Below, one piece after another: positions 53,712 through 62,965 of a stretch of DNA of 64,000 bases. Each line of letters begins with the position of its first letter. Within the stretch, counting starts at the first letter, position 1. The notes under the pieces were generated by a model, which worked only from the letters and a program-made list of their open reading frames with translations, made no database searches and had not been told where the DNA came from. Location: NCBI GenBank assembly GCA_032054765.1, contig DAMBSC010000018.1, positions 1-64,000 on the forward strand, written 5' to 3'. This DNA comes from DFXE01 sp032054765 (GTDB lineage Bacteria; Bacteroidota; Bacteroidia; Bacteroidales; Tannerellaceae). A program made the translations under genes and the position numbers.

Positions 53712-54910
53712 CAAAGAATTATTCTACATATACTAGCACCGAACTGTTACAGGATGATTACTTCATTCAATCAATGTTATATCCGACAACCGAATCAGAT
53801 ATTTTCTGGGATTCTCTTATCGCTGACAATATTTTGAAACGTGAAGAATTTGAACAGGCTCTTAGCTTTTTGGAAACTATGGAAAAGCCCGTCAAGATTA
53901 TGTCAGTGAAAGAAAAAAGTGTTCTTTGGGCTAGTATTGAAATAATCAATAAACAAAAACTCAGAGAAAAAATAAAAAGACGGAATTTCTATTTGTTTGG
54001 TACTGCTGTTTCTTTCTTGATAGCCATTGCTTCCTTTATGTTGTTTGCTATACCAGACGAACAACTTTCAGAGGATATTGTCGCAATAGCAGAGAATCAG
54101 TCATCTGTTTCAGATGCCCGGGAAATACAACTTATAATGTCGGGAAACACGACTTATGAACTGGAAGAAAAAAATACGGATATTGTTGTGAGCGAAGAAG
54201 GAAGAATTCATGTCAATTCGGAATTATTAGCTGAACAGAATCCCGAGAAAGAAAAGCAAAAACATGAAGAATCTTATAACCAGCTTATTATACCTAGAGG
54301 AAGACATTCACGACTGACTTTACCTGATGGTACTAAAATGCATATTAACTCGGGTAGCCGTGTCGTTTTCCCCAATATTTTCAGTAGCAATAAAAGAGAG
54401 ATATTTGTTGATGGAGAAGTTTTTTTAGATGTTGCCCATAATGCTCAATCTCCTTTTATTGTTCGAACAAATAAAATGCGAGTGCAGGTATTAGGTACAA
54501 CATTCAATGTTTCAGCTTATGAAGAAGATGAAAACCAAAGTGTTGTATTGGTGTCAGGTTCAGTGACAATACAAACGAATGATAAAGAAAAAACTGAATT
54601 ATTACCGAATCAAATGATGACCTATTCTTCAGACGGGAGCAGGGTTACTAAAGTGAATGTAAATAACTATATTGCCTGGAAAGAAGGATATTTCATTTAT
54701 GAAGGTGAAAGTCTACAAACTATTTTGAAGCAACTATCCCGTTACTATGGCAAAGAGTTACTTTGTGATCCTCCAACCAACGAAATGCTGGGAAATGGAA
54801 AACTCGACCTGAAAGAAGATTTAGACAGGGTATTACAAGGACTTTCTGATATGTTTCCCATCGATATTGTACAAAATGAAGATATTATTTATGTGAAAGA
54901 AAAAATCTAA
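53708..54910 (+). CDS. FecR-family anti-sigma factor (locus 3)
   Basis: The 400-residue anti-sigma factor has a cytoplasmic part of about 95 residues, a membrane span at about 98-119 (FYLFGTAVSFLIAIASFMLFAI), a periplasmic linker, then the FecR domain (RGRHSRLTLPDGTKMHINSGSRVVFPNIF, REIFVDGEVFLDVAHNAQSPFIVRT, VQVLGTTFNVSAYEED) and a C-terminal DUF4974-type domain from about 325. Overlaps the sigma gene, so the two are made together. Confidence 0.93.
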   Translation: MTKNYSTYTSTELLQDDYFIQSMLYPTTESDIFWDSLIADNILKREEFEQALSFLETMEKPVKIMSVKEKSVLWASIEIINKQKLREKIKRRNFYLFGTAVSFLIAIASFMLFAIPDEQLSEDIVAIAENQSSVSDAREIQLIMSGNTTYELEEKNTDIVVSEEGRIHVNSELLAEQNPEKEKQKHEESYNQLIIPRGRHSRLTLPDGTKMHINSGSRVVFPNIFSSNKREIFVDGEVFLDVAHNAQSPFIVRTNKMRVQVLGTTFNVSAYEEDENQSVVLVSGSVTIQTNDKEKTELLPNQMMTYSSDGSRVTKVNVNNYIAWKEGYFIYEGESLQTILKQLSRYYGKELLCDPPTNEMLGNGKLDLKEDLDRVLQGLSDMFPIDIVQNEDIIYVKEKI

Positions 54911-54957
54911 TTCGTAAAACAATATGCCTATGAAATAAACAAATTAAAAAGAAGAAA

Positions 54958-54984
54958 CCGGGCTATATGTGGAGTATAACCCGG
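54958..54984 (+). terminator. Hairpin between fecR and susC (locus 3)
   Basis: CCGGGCTAT pairs with ATAACCCGG around a 9-nt loop with one mismatch. No strong T-run follows. Same relative place as the hairpin in locus 1. Confidence 0.4.
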
Positions 54985-55044
54985 CAGGATTTCAATCAGT
55001 TACTTAAGTCTATTTGTATAACCATTTAAAATCATAACAAATAT

Positions 55045-58000
55045 ATGACAAATAATCTATTATTTGGAATACCTTATCCTAATATTAAAAAACTAACTAG
55101 GATTATGAGAATTCTAACCCTTTTAATACTGATCGGATGCCATTGGATAAACGCAGCAAACAGTTATTCGCAGAATACCAAATTAACGCTGGATATTACC
55201 AATGAGACATTGAAAGATGTGTTTCATAAGATTGAAAAGAATAGCGAATACATTTTCTTCTATTCGGGAGATATCAATGTCAATCGCTCTGTGAGTGTAC
55301 ATGTTAATAATCTTACAATTGATCAGATTTTATCTCAAGTGTTAAAAAATACCGGATATACTTATTCGATCGATGATCGTCAGATCTTTATAAAAGCTGC
55401 ACCCGCATCAGTCAGAAGGAAAATCGAACCAAGAAGAGAAGAGGTTCAGCAACAGATAAGCATAACAGGTACTGTGGTTGATAAAGGAGGAGAACCTGTC
55501 ATAGGAGCTAATATAATTGTCAAGAATCAACCGACAGTCGGAACGGTAACCGATCTGGATGGGAATTTCAGTTTGAATATTTCTCCTAACAGTGTTTTGC
55601 AAATCAGTTATATTGGCTATATCACTCAGGAAGTTATAGTAAAGGACAACAAACAAGCTATCAAAGTAACTCTTGTTGAAGATTCGGAAATGGTAGGAGA
55701 AGTTGTTGTCGTCGGATTCGGTACACAAAAGAAAGCAAGTGTTGTTGGATCTATACAAACGGTTAAACCACAAGATCTTCGTGTGCCTTCAGCCTCTCTC
55801 AGTAATTCATTTGCCGGACGTATTGCTGGTATGGTTGCCGTTCAGCGGGGAGGTGAGCCGGGTGCAGATGGCGCCCGATTCTGGGTTCGTGGTATATCAA
55901 CTTTTTCAGGTCAGACAGATCCTCTAATCTTTATTGATGGGGTAGAATCTTCAGATAGCGATATGAATGCTCTTTCGCCAGAAGTTATTGAAAACTTCTC
56001 AGTATTAAAAGATGCTACTGCTACAGCATTATATGGAGCAAGGGGAGCAAACGGGGTAATCTTGATTACTACCCGTTCAGGACGTGCTAATGAACGTGCT
56101 ACGGTTAATATCCGTGCTCAGAATTCATTCTCTATGCCAACAAGAATGATAGAGCTTGCTGATGGTATTGATTATATGAATGCATACAACTATGCTATTC
56201 AGAACCGGACACCGGATGCTACACCCCGTTTTTCCGAAGAGAAGATCACTAATACTATGAATAACGTAGACCCTCTTGTGTTCCCGAACGTAGATTGGCA
56301 AAAATATATGTTCAAAGATTTTACCTTAAATCAGATGGCCAATCTGAATGTAAGTGGAGGAACCAAGAAGGTCACTTATTTTATGAGTGCCAATATCAAT
56401 AATGATAATGGAATGCTGGAAAAAGACCGGTTGAATAAATACGATAATAACATCAAACAATTTCGTATTTCTTTTCAAGGAAATATAGGCGCCCAATTGA
56501 CTCCTACCACAAAAGTGAATCTGCGAATCAATTCACAAATACTAGAATATGGTGGTTCTTCAACAAGTACAGATGATATATATACGGCAATATTTGAGGC
56601 TCCTCCTGTTATGTTTGCTCCGGTTTATCCATCAGAAGGAAGCCAGCATATACGTTTTGGTAATCATGAAGGAGGTCCTTTACCTGAAGACGGGACAAAT
56701 ATTTATAAAAACCCATACGCTATGATGGTAAAAGGGTATGCCGACAGGTCTGAATCTACAGTAACTACCACTTTTGATTTCGCGCAAGACTTGGATATCA
56801 TAACTAAAGGATTAAAAGTTAAGGGATTGATTTCCTTTAAAAACTGGACGATGACAAAGGTTACTCGTCATTTTACTCCTTATTATTACGCGATTGATAA
56901 ATACTGGAAGAATGAAAACGGACAATATGAACATACTTTAAAATCTGTAACGAATGGAACTGAAGCTCTTTCTACATGGAGTGAAAATAAAGGTGATCGT
57001 TTATTAAACATACAGGCATCCATGGATTATGCCAATACATTTAATGATGTCCATGAAGTTGGAGCCATGTTGGTTTATTTACAACGGGAAGAAAATATCA
57101 ATAATCCGGATGGCGACTTTTATAAAACATTACCAGTCAGGAATCAGGGGATTGCCGGACGCTTAACATATGGGTATGATAGTCGTTATCTGGTAGAGGT
57201 GAACTTTGGTTACAATGGTAGTGAAAATTTCCAGGAAGGGCATCGTTTTGGCTTCTTTCCATCTGCTGCAGTTGGGTATAATATATCAAATGAATCATTT
57301 TTTGAACCTATTCTTCCTGTAATATCTAATTTGAAAATAAGGGGTTCATGGGGAATTGTCGGAAATAGTTTTACAGACCCAAAATTCCCTTACCTGACAT
57401 TCGTAAACCTTGGAGGAGGACGTTATACTTTTGGAAATGACTGGCAAACATCCAAAGCAGGAGCCGTTATAACAAAGTATGGTGTAGATGGGGCTAAATG
57501 GGAAAAAGGAATAAAAACAAATCTTGGATTGGACCTTGGATTATTCAATAACCTGAGCCTTTCTGTGGATGTGTTTAAAGAAGTACGTAATAATATTTTT
57601 ATGAGAAGAAGGATTATTCCGGCTGAAACCGGTATAACCGGCGACTTAAATCCTTTTGCTAACCTGGGAAAAGTTGAGAATAAAGGGATTGATATGTCAC
57701 TTACCTTTAATAAAGCTATTAACAAGGATTTGCTGATTTCGGCACAAGGTAGCTTTACTTTTGCAAGAAATAAATTACTGGAGAAAGACGAACCACGTTT
57801 TCCGGAAAATGAACTCTATAGAACCGAGATCGGGAAACCTTTAAATATGTATAATACCCTCATTGCCGATGGTTTCTTCTTGGATGAAGAAGATATCGCC
57901 AACAGCCCGGAACAAACCTTCTCCGGAAACTATAAACCGGGCGATATCAAATACAAAGACCTCAATGGTGACGGAAAAATCGATGATAACGATAGGATGC

Positions 58001-58488
58001 TTACGGGCCACCCGGTTATACCGGAAATTGTATATGGTTTCGGAGGTTCGGTCATTTATAAAAATATTGATTTTTCTTTCTTTTTCCAGGGAGTAGCAAA
58101 TACAAGTATTTTCTTAGATAAAATACATCCTTTCTCTGCCGCCCAATCCACGCTATTGAAATTCATCGCGGATGATTATTGGCGGGAGGACAACCAGGAG
58201 GCTGCTTATCCCAGATTGATTAATAATGTGGATTTTCATAATAACTTCCAGGCGTCTACTTTCTGGCTCCGAAACGGAGCTTTCCTTCGTTTGAAAAATA
58301 TAGAAGTTGGATATACCTATAAGTTTGCCCGCATATATTTGTCCGGACATAACTTGTTGACATTCTCTCCTTTCAAGCTTTGGGATCCTGAAATTGGTAG
58401 TAACAGGGACAATAACGAAGCCGGATTCAATGGATTAAAGTATCCGAACTTGAAAGTAGCGACAATCGGTTTACAATTGAATTTTTAA
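55045..58488 (+). CDS. SusC/RagA-family TonB-dependent transporter with STN domain (locus 3)
   Basis: The 1147-residue transporter has a long N-terminal lead (signal peptide core at about 21-38, NSYSQ end), STN domain (about 45-115; LTLDITNETLKDVFHKIEKN), CarboxypepD-like domain (about 138-215; ITGTVVDKGGEPVIGANIIVKN), plug (VGEVVVVGFGTQKKAS, GARGANGVILITTRSG) and barrel ending in Phe (TIGLQLNF). STN plus upstream fecR/ECF define trans-envelope control, as in locus 1. An internal ATG at 55105 (MRILTLL) would give a shorter signal peptide and is an alternative start. Confidence 0.94.
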   Translation: MTNNLLFGIPYPNIKKLTRIMRILTLLILIGCHWINAANSYSQNTKLTLDITNETLKDVFHKIEKNSEYIFFYSGDINVNRSVSVHVNNLTIDQILSQVLKNTGYTYSIDDRQIFIKAAPASVRRKIEPRREEVQQQISITGTVVDKGGEPVIGANIIVKNQPTVGTVTDLDGNFSLNISPNSVLQISYIGYITQEVIVKDNKQAIKVTLVEDSEMVGEVVVVGFGTQKKASVVGSIQTVKPQDLRVPSASLSNSFAGRIAGMVAVQRGGEPGADGARFWVRGISTFSGQTDPLIFIDGVESSDSDMNALSPEVIENFSVLKDATATALYGARGANGVILITTRSGRANERATVNIRAQNSFSMPTRMIELADGIDYMNAYNYAIQNRTPDATPRFSEEKITNTMNNVDPLVFPNVDWQKYMFKDFTLNQMANLNVSGGTKKVTYFMSANINNDNGMLEKDRLNKYDNNIKQFRISFQGNIGAQLTPTTKVNLRINSQILEYGGSSTSTDDIYTAIFEAPPVMFAPVYPSEGSQHIRFGNHEGGPLPEDGTNIYKNPYAMMVKGYADRSESTVTTTFDFAQDLDIITKGLKVKGLISFKNWTMTKVTRHFTPYYYAIDKYWKNENGQYEHTLKSVTNGTEALSTWSENKGDRLLNIQASMDYANTFNDVHEVGAMLVYLQREENINNPDGDFYKTLPVRNQGIAGRLTYGYDSRYLVEVNFGYNGSENFQEGHRFGFFPSAAVGYNISNESFFEPILPVISNLKIRGSWGIVGNSFTDPKFPYLTFVNLGGGRYTFGNDWQTSKAGAVITKYGVDGAKWEKGIKTNLGLDLGLFNNLSLSVDVFKEVRNNIFMRRRIIPAETGITGDLNPFANLGKVENKGIDMSLTFNKAINKDLLISAQGSFTFARNKLLEKDEPRFPENELYRTEIGKPLNMYNTLIADGFFLDEEDIANSPEQTFSGNYKPGDIKYKDLNGDGKIDDNDRMLTGHPVIPEIVYGFGGSVIYKNIDFSFFFQGVANTSIFLDKIHPFSAAQSTLLKFIADDYWREDNQEAAYPRLINNVDFHNNFQASTFWLRNGAFLRLKNIEVGYTYKFARIYLSGHNLLTFSPFKLWDPEIGSNRDNNEAGFNGLKYPNLKVATIGLQLNF

Positions 58489-58500
58489 AAGATATAAGAT

Positions 58501-60351
58501 ATGAAAAATATACAAAAACTTATAATGATATTGCTTGGTTTCTTTCTCCTTACCGGATGCGATTACCTGGATATAGTACCTGATGATACGGCTACGTTGG
58601 AAGATGCTTTTAAAGATGAGATCAAGGCGGAAGAATTTGTGTATAGTTGTTATAGTTTTCTTCCCAATTATCAGAATTACCGGAATAATTTTTCCTGGGT
58701 GATGTCTAATGAATTTGTTAGCTCTTATCATTGGGGTGTACAATACTTCTCTTTTCTTCAGATCCAGCAATCCTTATATAATCCCTCAAATCCGGTTTTG
58801 GATATCTGGCGGGATAGTTACAAAGGGATACGTCAGTGCTATTTATTTCTGAATAATATTGAAAAAGTAATCCCGATTACCATGCCGACTGGTGAATTCG
58901 AAGCAAAAAAGAAGGTATGGGTAGCAGAAAGCCGATTCTTAATAGCTTATTATCATTATATATTACTTCAGAATTACGGTCCTGTTTGTCTGGTTAAAGA
59001 TGAGATCGGACTGGCAGCTCCTGAAGAAGAATTCTTTTTATCCCGGACTCCTTATGACGAATGTGTGGAGCAGATTGCAGCATGGATGGATGAAGCTATT
59101 ACCGATCTACCTCTTACTGTAAATGCCTCAGATTATGGGCGAATCACCAAGGTGGCTGCACAAGCTATTAAGTCGAGGATGTATTTATATGCGGCAAGCC
59201 CTCTGTTTAACGGGAACAGCGAATATTATGCGAATTTCTTAACAAAAGATGGAAAACATCTGATCAGCCAAACATACGATAAAGAAAAATGGAAAAAGGC
59301 GATGGATGAAACGAAAAAGGCTATCGATATGGCTGAAAACGCAGGGTTTAAATTATATAAATACAATTCATCCAAGCAGTTAAGTACCTTTGACCAGGCT
59401 ATTGCCAATGCCCGCTATACCATGATAGATAAATGGAATAGCGAATTGATATGGGGATATAGCGGTTATAAAGAAGAAACAGTGAATGACTGGGCACCAT
59501 CTTATCAGTTGGGAGTGATCCAAAACGGATTCAGAAACGGTACAACTCCTCCGTTTGGCGGTGTAGGGCCTACATTGACCGCTGTGGAAATGTTCTATTC
59601 AAATAAAGGTATCCCTGCAGATAAAGATCCGGAATTCGATTGGAATAACCGTCTGAAAATAGCTCAGGGAGATTCTACCATACGCCTGCATCGTAATCGT
59701 GAACCTCGTTTTTACGCGTATATTGGGTATGACAGAGGCTCGTATGAGATAAATGGTGATACGGTGACACTTTATATGCGTTTTAAAGAACAAAACGGAT
59801 GTAGAGATCTGAATACCGATCATTTATATGGAGGATATGCCGTAAAGAAAGGGGTGAATCCAAACAGTAAGGCGACCAGTACGACATTTAGCCTTGAAAC
59901 TTATCCATTCCCGTTGATTCGTCTTGGAGAACTTTATCTGAATTATGCAGAAGCATGTGCAGAATATAACGGAAGTCTTGATGGTGATGCGCTACGCTAT
60001 TTTAATGCAATCCGTGAAAAAGCCGGTATACCTGATCTAAAGACGGCCTTTGGCGATCCGTCAGGCCCAACTCTGGTAGAGATTGTCCATCGTGAAAAAA
60101 TGATTGATTTTATGTTTGAAGGGCACTGGCTCTACGATCTGAAACGCTGGAAAAAGGCAGAAAGTTTCTTTGCACCTGATAAAGAAGGGATGAGAGGATT
60201 GTGTTCAGTAGGCGCTACTGCCGAAGAATTCTACAGGGATTATAAGTTGATCGGGCGGCCATATATCTTCCATCGGAAACAATACCTGCATCCAATCAAT
60301 AACGATGATATTAATGTGAATCATAATCTGGTGCAAAATCCCGGATGGTAA
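58501..60351 (+). CDS. SusD/RagB-family surface glycan-binding lipoprotein (locus 3)
   Basis: The 616-residue SusD homologue has lipobox LLTGC (Cys about 20), KDEIKAEEFVYSCYSFLPNY near the N-terminus, ESRFLIAYYHYILLQNYGPVCLV and the C-terminal PFPLIRLGELYLNYAEACAEYNG and MIDFMFEGHWLYDLKRWKKAE. It follows susC with a 12-bp gap. Confidence 0.95.
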   Translation: MKNIQKLIMILLGFFLLTGCDYLDIVPDDTATLEDAFKDEIKAEEFVYSCYSFLPNYQNYRNNFSWVMSNEFVSSYHWGVQYFSFLQIQQSLYNPSNPVLDIWRDSYKGIRQCYLFLNNIEKVIPITMPTGEFEAKKKVWVAESRFLIAYYHYILLQNYGPVCLVKDEIGLAAPEEEFFLSRTPYDECVEQIAAWMDEAITDLPLTVNASDYGRITKVAAQAIKSRMYLYAASPLFNGNSEYYANFLTKDGKHLISQTYDKEKWKKAMDETKKAIDMAENAGFKLYKYNSSKQLSTFDQAIANARYTMIDKWNSELIWGYSGYKEETVNDWAPSYQLGVIQNGFRNGTTPPFGGVGPTLTAVEMFYSNKGIPADKDPEFDWNNRLKIAQGDSTIRLHRNREPRFYAYIGYDRGSYEINGDTVTLYMRFKEQNGCRDLNTDHLYGGYAVKKGVNPNSKATSTTFSLETYPFPLIRLGELYLNYAEACAEYNGSLDGDALRYFNAIREKAGIPDLKTAFGDPSGPTLVEIVHREKMIDFMFEGHWLYDLKRWKKAESFFAPDKEGMRGLCSVGATAEEFYRDYKLIGRPYIFHRKQYLHPINNDDINVNHNLVQNPGW

Positions 60352-60389
60352 TTTATCATGAATCATTTATACAGATAAAAGACAAAACA

Positions 60390-61262
60390 ATGAAACATAC
60401 GATATATATTATAAGTATTTTTATTTGCGGAATGCTGTTGACTTCATGTTCCGATGATTCAGGGCCTGTTCCTTCTCAGATACAACAGATACAAAGCATA
60501 TCAGGTCCGGGATATATTGATCTGCTTTGGGATGTTCCGACGGATTCCGGATATCATCATGTACGGGTTTCTTATTACGACCCCAGAAAAAAAGAAGACT
60601 GTGTCCGTCTGGCCAGTGTATATTCTCACTCGATGCGTGTAGAAAATACCAGAGCTAAATATGGAACATATACATTCAATGTACAAACGGTTAGCGAGTC
60701 AGGTAAAAAAGGAGATATACAGCAAGTAAGCGCTGTTTCCGGACCTGCTCCGAAAACAAAAACATGGATCGATACCAAAGGAGAATTACCATTGAGTCTT
60801 ACCCAACTGTCTTCGAATGCTGCTGATCCAGATGAAGGACAATTAGAGCATCTTATTGATAATAATAATGAAACATTTTTCCATACGGATTGGCATTCAG
60901 AACCTCCGGCACCGCATTATATCACGATCGATCTGGGTAAAACCGTTCAGGGTTTTATAATTGAGTATATTAACCGGAATAGTTCATGGACCATAGGAAA
61001 CAGGCCAAAAGTGGCAGAAATTCTTGTTAGCCCGGATAATGAAAATTGGGAACTCGTAGCAACGCTTAAAGATCTACCTGAACAGGCTTTAGAAAAATAT
61101 ACATCTCCAGGAATTATTATCGAAGGAGATATTCTGCCAAGATATATACGCTTTTCTGTAACGGAGGTCACTGAATATGGTCCTTCTTTCTGTATTGCAG
61201 AACTTAAAGTATATGAAGGTAACATCGAAGTAATAGATCCTGAAGATCCAAATGATATGTGA
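60390..61262 (+). CDS. Lipoprotein with fibronectin-like and discoidin (F5/8 type C)-like domains
   Basis: About 290 residues from the chosen start. Lipobox LLTSC (Cys about 19) is followed by a DUF4998/fibronectin-III-like domain (about 25-125; SISGPGYIDLLWDVPTDSGYHHVRVSYYDPRKK) and a discoidin-like domain (about 140-285; DNNNETFFHTDWHSEPPAPHYITIDLGK, IIEYINRNSSW, YIRFSVTEVTEYGPSFCIAELKVYEG). No catalytic motif, so it is likely a surface glycan-binding protein of locus 3. I choose the ATG at 60390 (MKHTIYIISI) because it begins a lipoprotein signal; an in-frame ATG at 60345 overlaps susD. Confidence 0.87.
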   Translation: MKHTIYIISIFICGMLLTSCSDDSGPVPSQIQQIQSISGPGYIDLLWDVPTDSGYHHVRVSYYDPRKKEDCVRLASVYSHSMRVENTRAKYGTYTFNVQTVSESGKKGDIQQVSAVSGPAPKTKTWIDTKGELPLSLTQLSSNAADPDEGQLEHLIDNNNETFFHTDWHSEPPAPHYITIDLGKTVQGFIIEYINRNSSWTIGNRPKVAEILVSPDNENWELVATLKDLPEQALEKYTSPGIIIEGDILPRYIRFSVTEVTEYGPSFCIAELKVYEGNIEVIDPEDPNDM

Positions 61263-61296
61263 ATTGCTCTGAAAGTGTTGCATAATTAAAATTAGT

Positions 61297-61333
61297 TAGC
61301 CTCAGGTGTAAATGTATTTCAACCTGAGGCTAA
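61297..61333. terminator. Terminator-like hairpin after locus 3
   Basis: TTAGCCTCAGGT and ACCTGAGGCTAA form perfect 12-bp arms around a 13-nt loop, 34 bp after the end of the locus 3 lipoprotein gene. No long T-run follows. Confidence 0.7.
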
Positions 61334-61397
61334 TCTACATTAAAGAAATTGTATTAACTTTGGGGGAAGAAAAATAGTGTGCTATCCACATCATGTT

Positions 61398-62954
61398 ATG
61401 GAGCTGACTCTTCCTAAAAGAATTAATGGTATCACTCCTGTTACACTGAGCACAAAAGTGCTGGTGGTAATCGGAGCAAACGGAGCAGGTAAAAGCTCGT
61501 TTGGTAAGGATTTATCTGAACGATATAGCGAACAGGTAGAAAAAATATCTGGTATGCGTTCGCTCTTTTTAGCACCGGAGAATGAAGTATTAGTTGAAAC
61601 CAAAGAGCTTAGCCATTTGCAAGCGCTTATAACCGAGCGTCTTTTCACACCACGCCTTTCGGCGTATGAAAAACTGATTCTTAAACTACAAGCTGAAGAA
61701 TTTGACGCCGCAGTCGATTATAAAGAAGCATGTAAAATTAATCCAAACCTTACTCCGCCGGTAACTAAAATAGATCAAATTCAGATTATATGGGAAAAGA
61801 TGTTCCCCCAAAGCAGATTAGTACGTAAGTCCGGTTTTATAGAACTAACTGCGTCTAGCAAAAATGGGGAAGTGTATACTCCCGAACGGATGAGTGACGG
61901 CGAAAAGATCGTTTTTTACCTGATAGGTGCCGTGCTATGTGCTCGTCCAAATGCGCTATTGATCATCGAAGAACCGGAAGTTCTACTGCATGATTCTATA
62001 AAAAACACATTATGGGACGAAATAGAAACTACACGTCCCGACTGTACATTTGTTTATCTTACTCATGATATGCATTTTGCTACATCAAGGGCTGATAGCC
62101 AATGTCTATGGATCAGATCTTATGACGGAGAAATGCATCTATGGGATTACCAATTAATTGAAAGTAATGATAGCTTCCCTGAAGAATTATATATTGAAAT
62201 CTTAGGAAGCCGCAAACCGATACTATTCGTTGAAGGTGATGAATCAAACAGTATAGATAACCGTCTTTATCCACTGGTTTTTCCAGATTATATGGTTAAG
62301 CCCGTAGGAGGCTGTCAGAAAGTAATAGAAACAACAAAAGCCTTTCGTCAACTGAATGATTTCCACACACTTGAATCGATTGGAATTATTGATCGCGATC
62401 GGCGTATACAAACAGAGATCGATTATTTGCGAGAACAGCGTATCTTCGTTCCGAATGTTGCTGAAGTAGAAAACTTACTTTTGCTCGAACCGATTATTAA
62501 AACATTGGCCAGACGCATGATGCAAGATCCTCAAACGGTATTCAGTCAGGTCAAAGAAAATGTAATCAGATTGTTTGAGAAAGATCTCGAATCGCAGGTT
62601 ATTCTACATGCCCGTCACCGTGTACGAAAAAAACTTGAAATGGCTGTAAACCGTAAAGTTACAACCATTCAAGAATTAGTTGAACATGTGGATAGTATTA
62701 AGGATACTGTACATACACAAGAAATATATAATGGTATAAAAGAGAAATTTTCACAGTACATTGAAAAGAATAATTATGAAAAGATATTGCTGGTTTACAA
62801 TCAAAAAGGAATACTACCTCAAAGTAACGCATGTAAAATATGCGGTATAAGTAATAAGGAAAGTTATCTAAATCTGGTATTATCCATTCTAAAAGAAAAT
62901 GGAGCTGATGCAGAGATTATTCGTATGGCAATAAAGAAGTCGTTAGGGATGTAA
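61398..62954 (+). CDS. AAA ATPase fused to a DUF4435/TOPRIM-like domain
   Basis: The protein has about 518 residues from the ATG at 61398 (upstream GTG at 61377 is also in frame). An ABC-type AAA domain has Walker A GANGAGKS (about 26-33), signature-like RMSDGEKIVFYLIGAVL, Walker B ALLIIEEPE (about 185) and the H-loop VYLTHDMHFA. The second half begins KPILFVEGDESNSID (about 275) and has IIDRDRR (about 330) and VAEVENLLLLEPI (about 353), the acidic pattern of a TOPRIM/DUF4435 nuclease. The same two domains make up the PARIS anti-phage system (AriA and AriB), which can be split or fused. It may also have a housekeeping role; its ArnT-like neighbour is 11 bp downstream. Confidence 0.8.
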   Translation: MELTLPKRINGITPVTLSTKVLVVIGANGAGKSSFGKDLSERYSEQVEKISGMRSLFLAPENEVLVETKELSHLQALITERLFTPRLSAYEKLILKLQAEEFDAAVDYKEACKINPNLTPPVTKIDQIQIIWEKMFPQSRLVRKSGFIELTASSKNGEVYTPERMSDGEKIVFYLIGAVLCARPNALLIIEEPEVLLHDSIKNTLWDEIETTRPDCTFVYLTHDMHFATSRADSQCLWIRSYDGEMHLWDYQLIESNDSFPEELYIEILGSRKPILFVEGDESNSIDNRLYPLVFPDYMVKPVGGCQKVIETTKAFRQLNDFHTLESIGIIDRDRRIQTEIDYLREQRIFVPNVAEVENLLLLEPIIKTLARRMMQDPQTVFSQVKENVIRLFEKDLESQVILHARHRVRKKLEMAVNRKVTTIQELVEHVDSIKDTVHTQEIYNGIKEKFSQYIEKNNYEKILLVYNQKGILPQSNACKICGISNKESYLNLVLSILKENGADAEIIRMAIKKSLGM

Positions 62955-62965
62955 AATCAGAAAAA

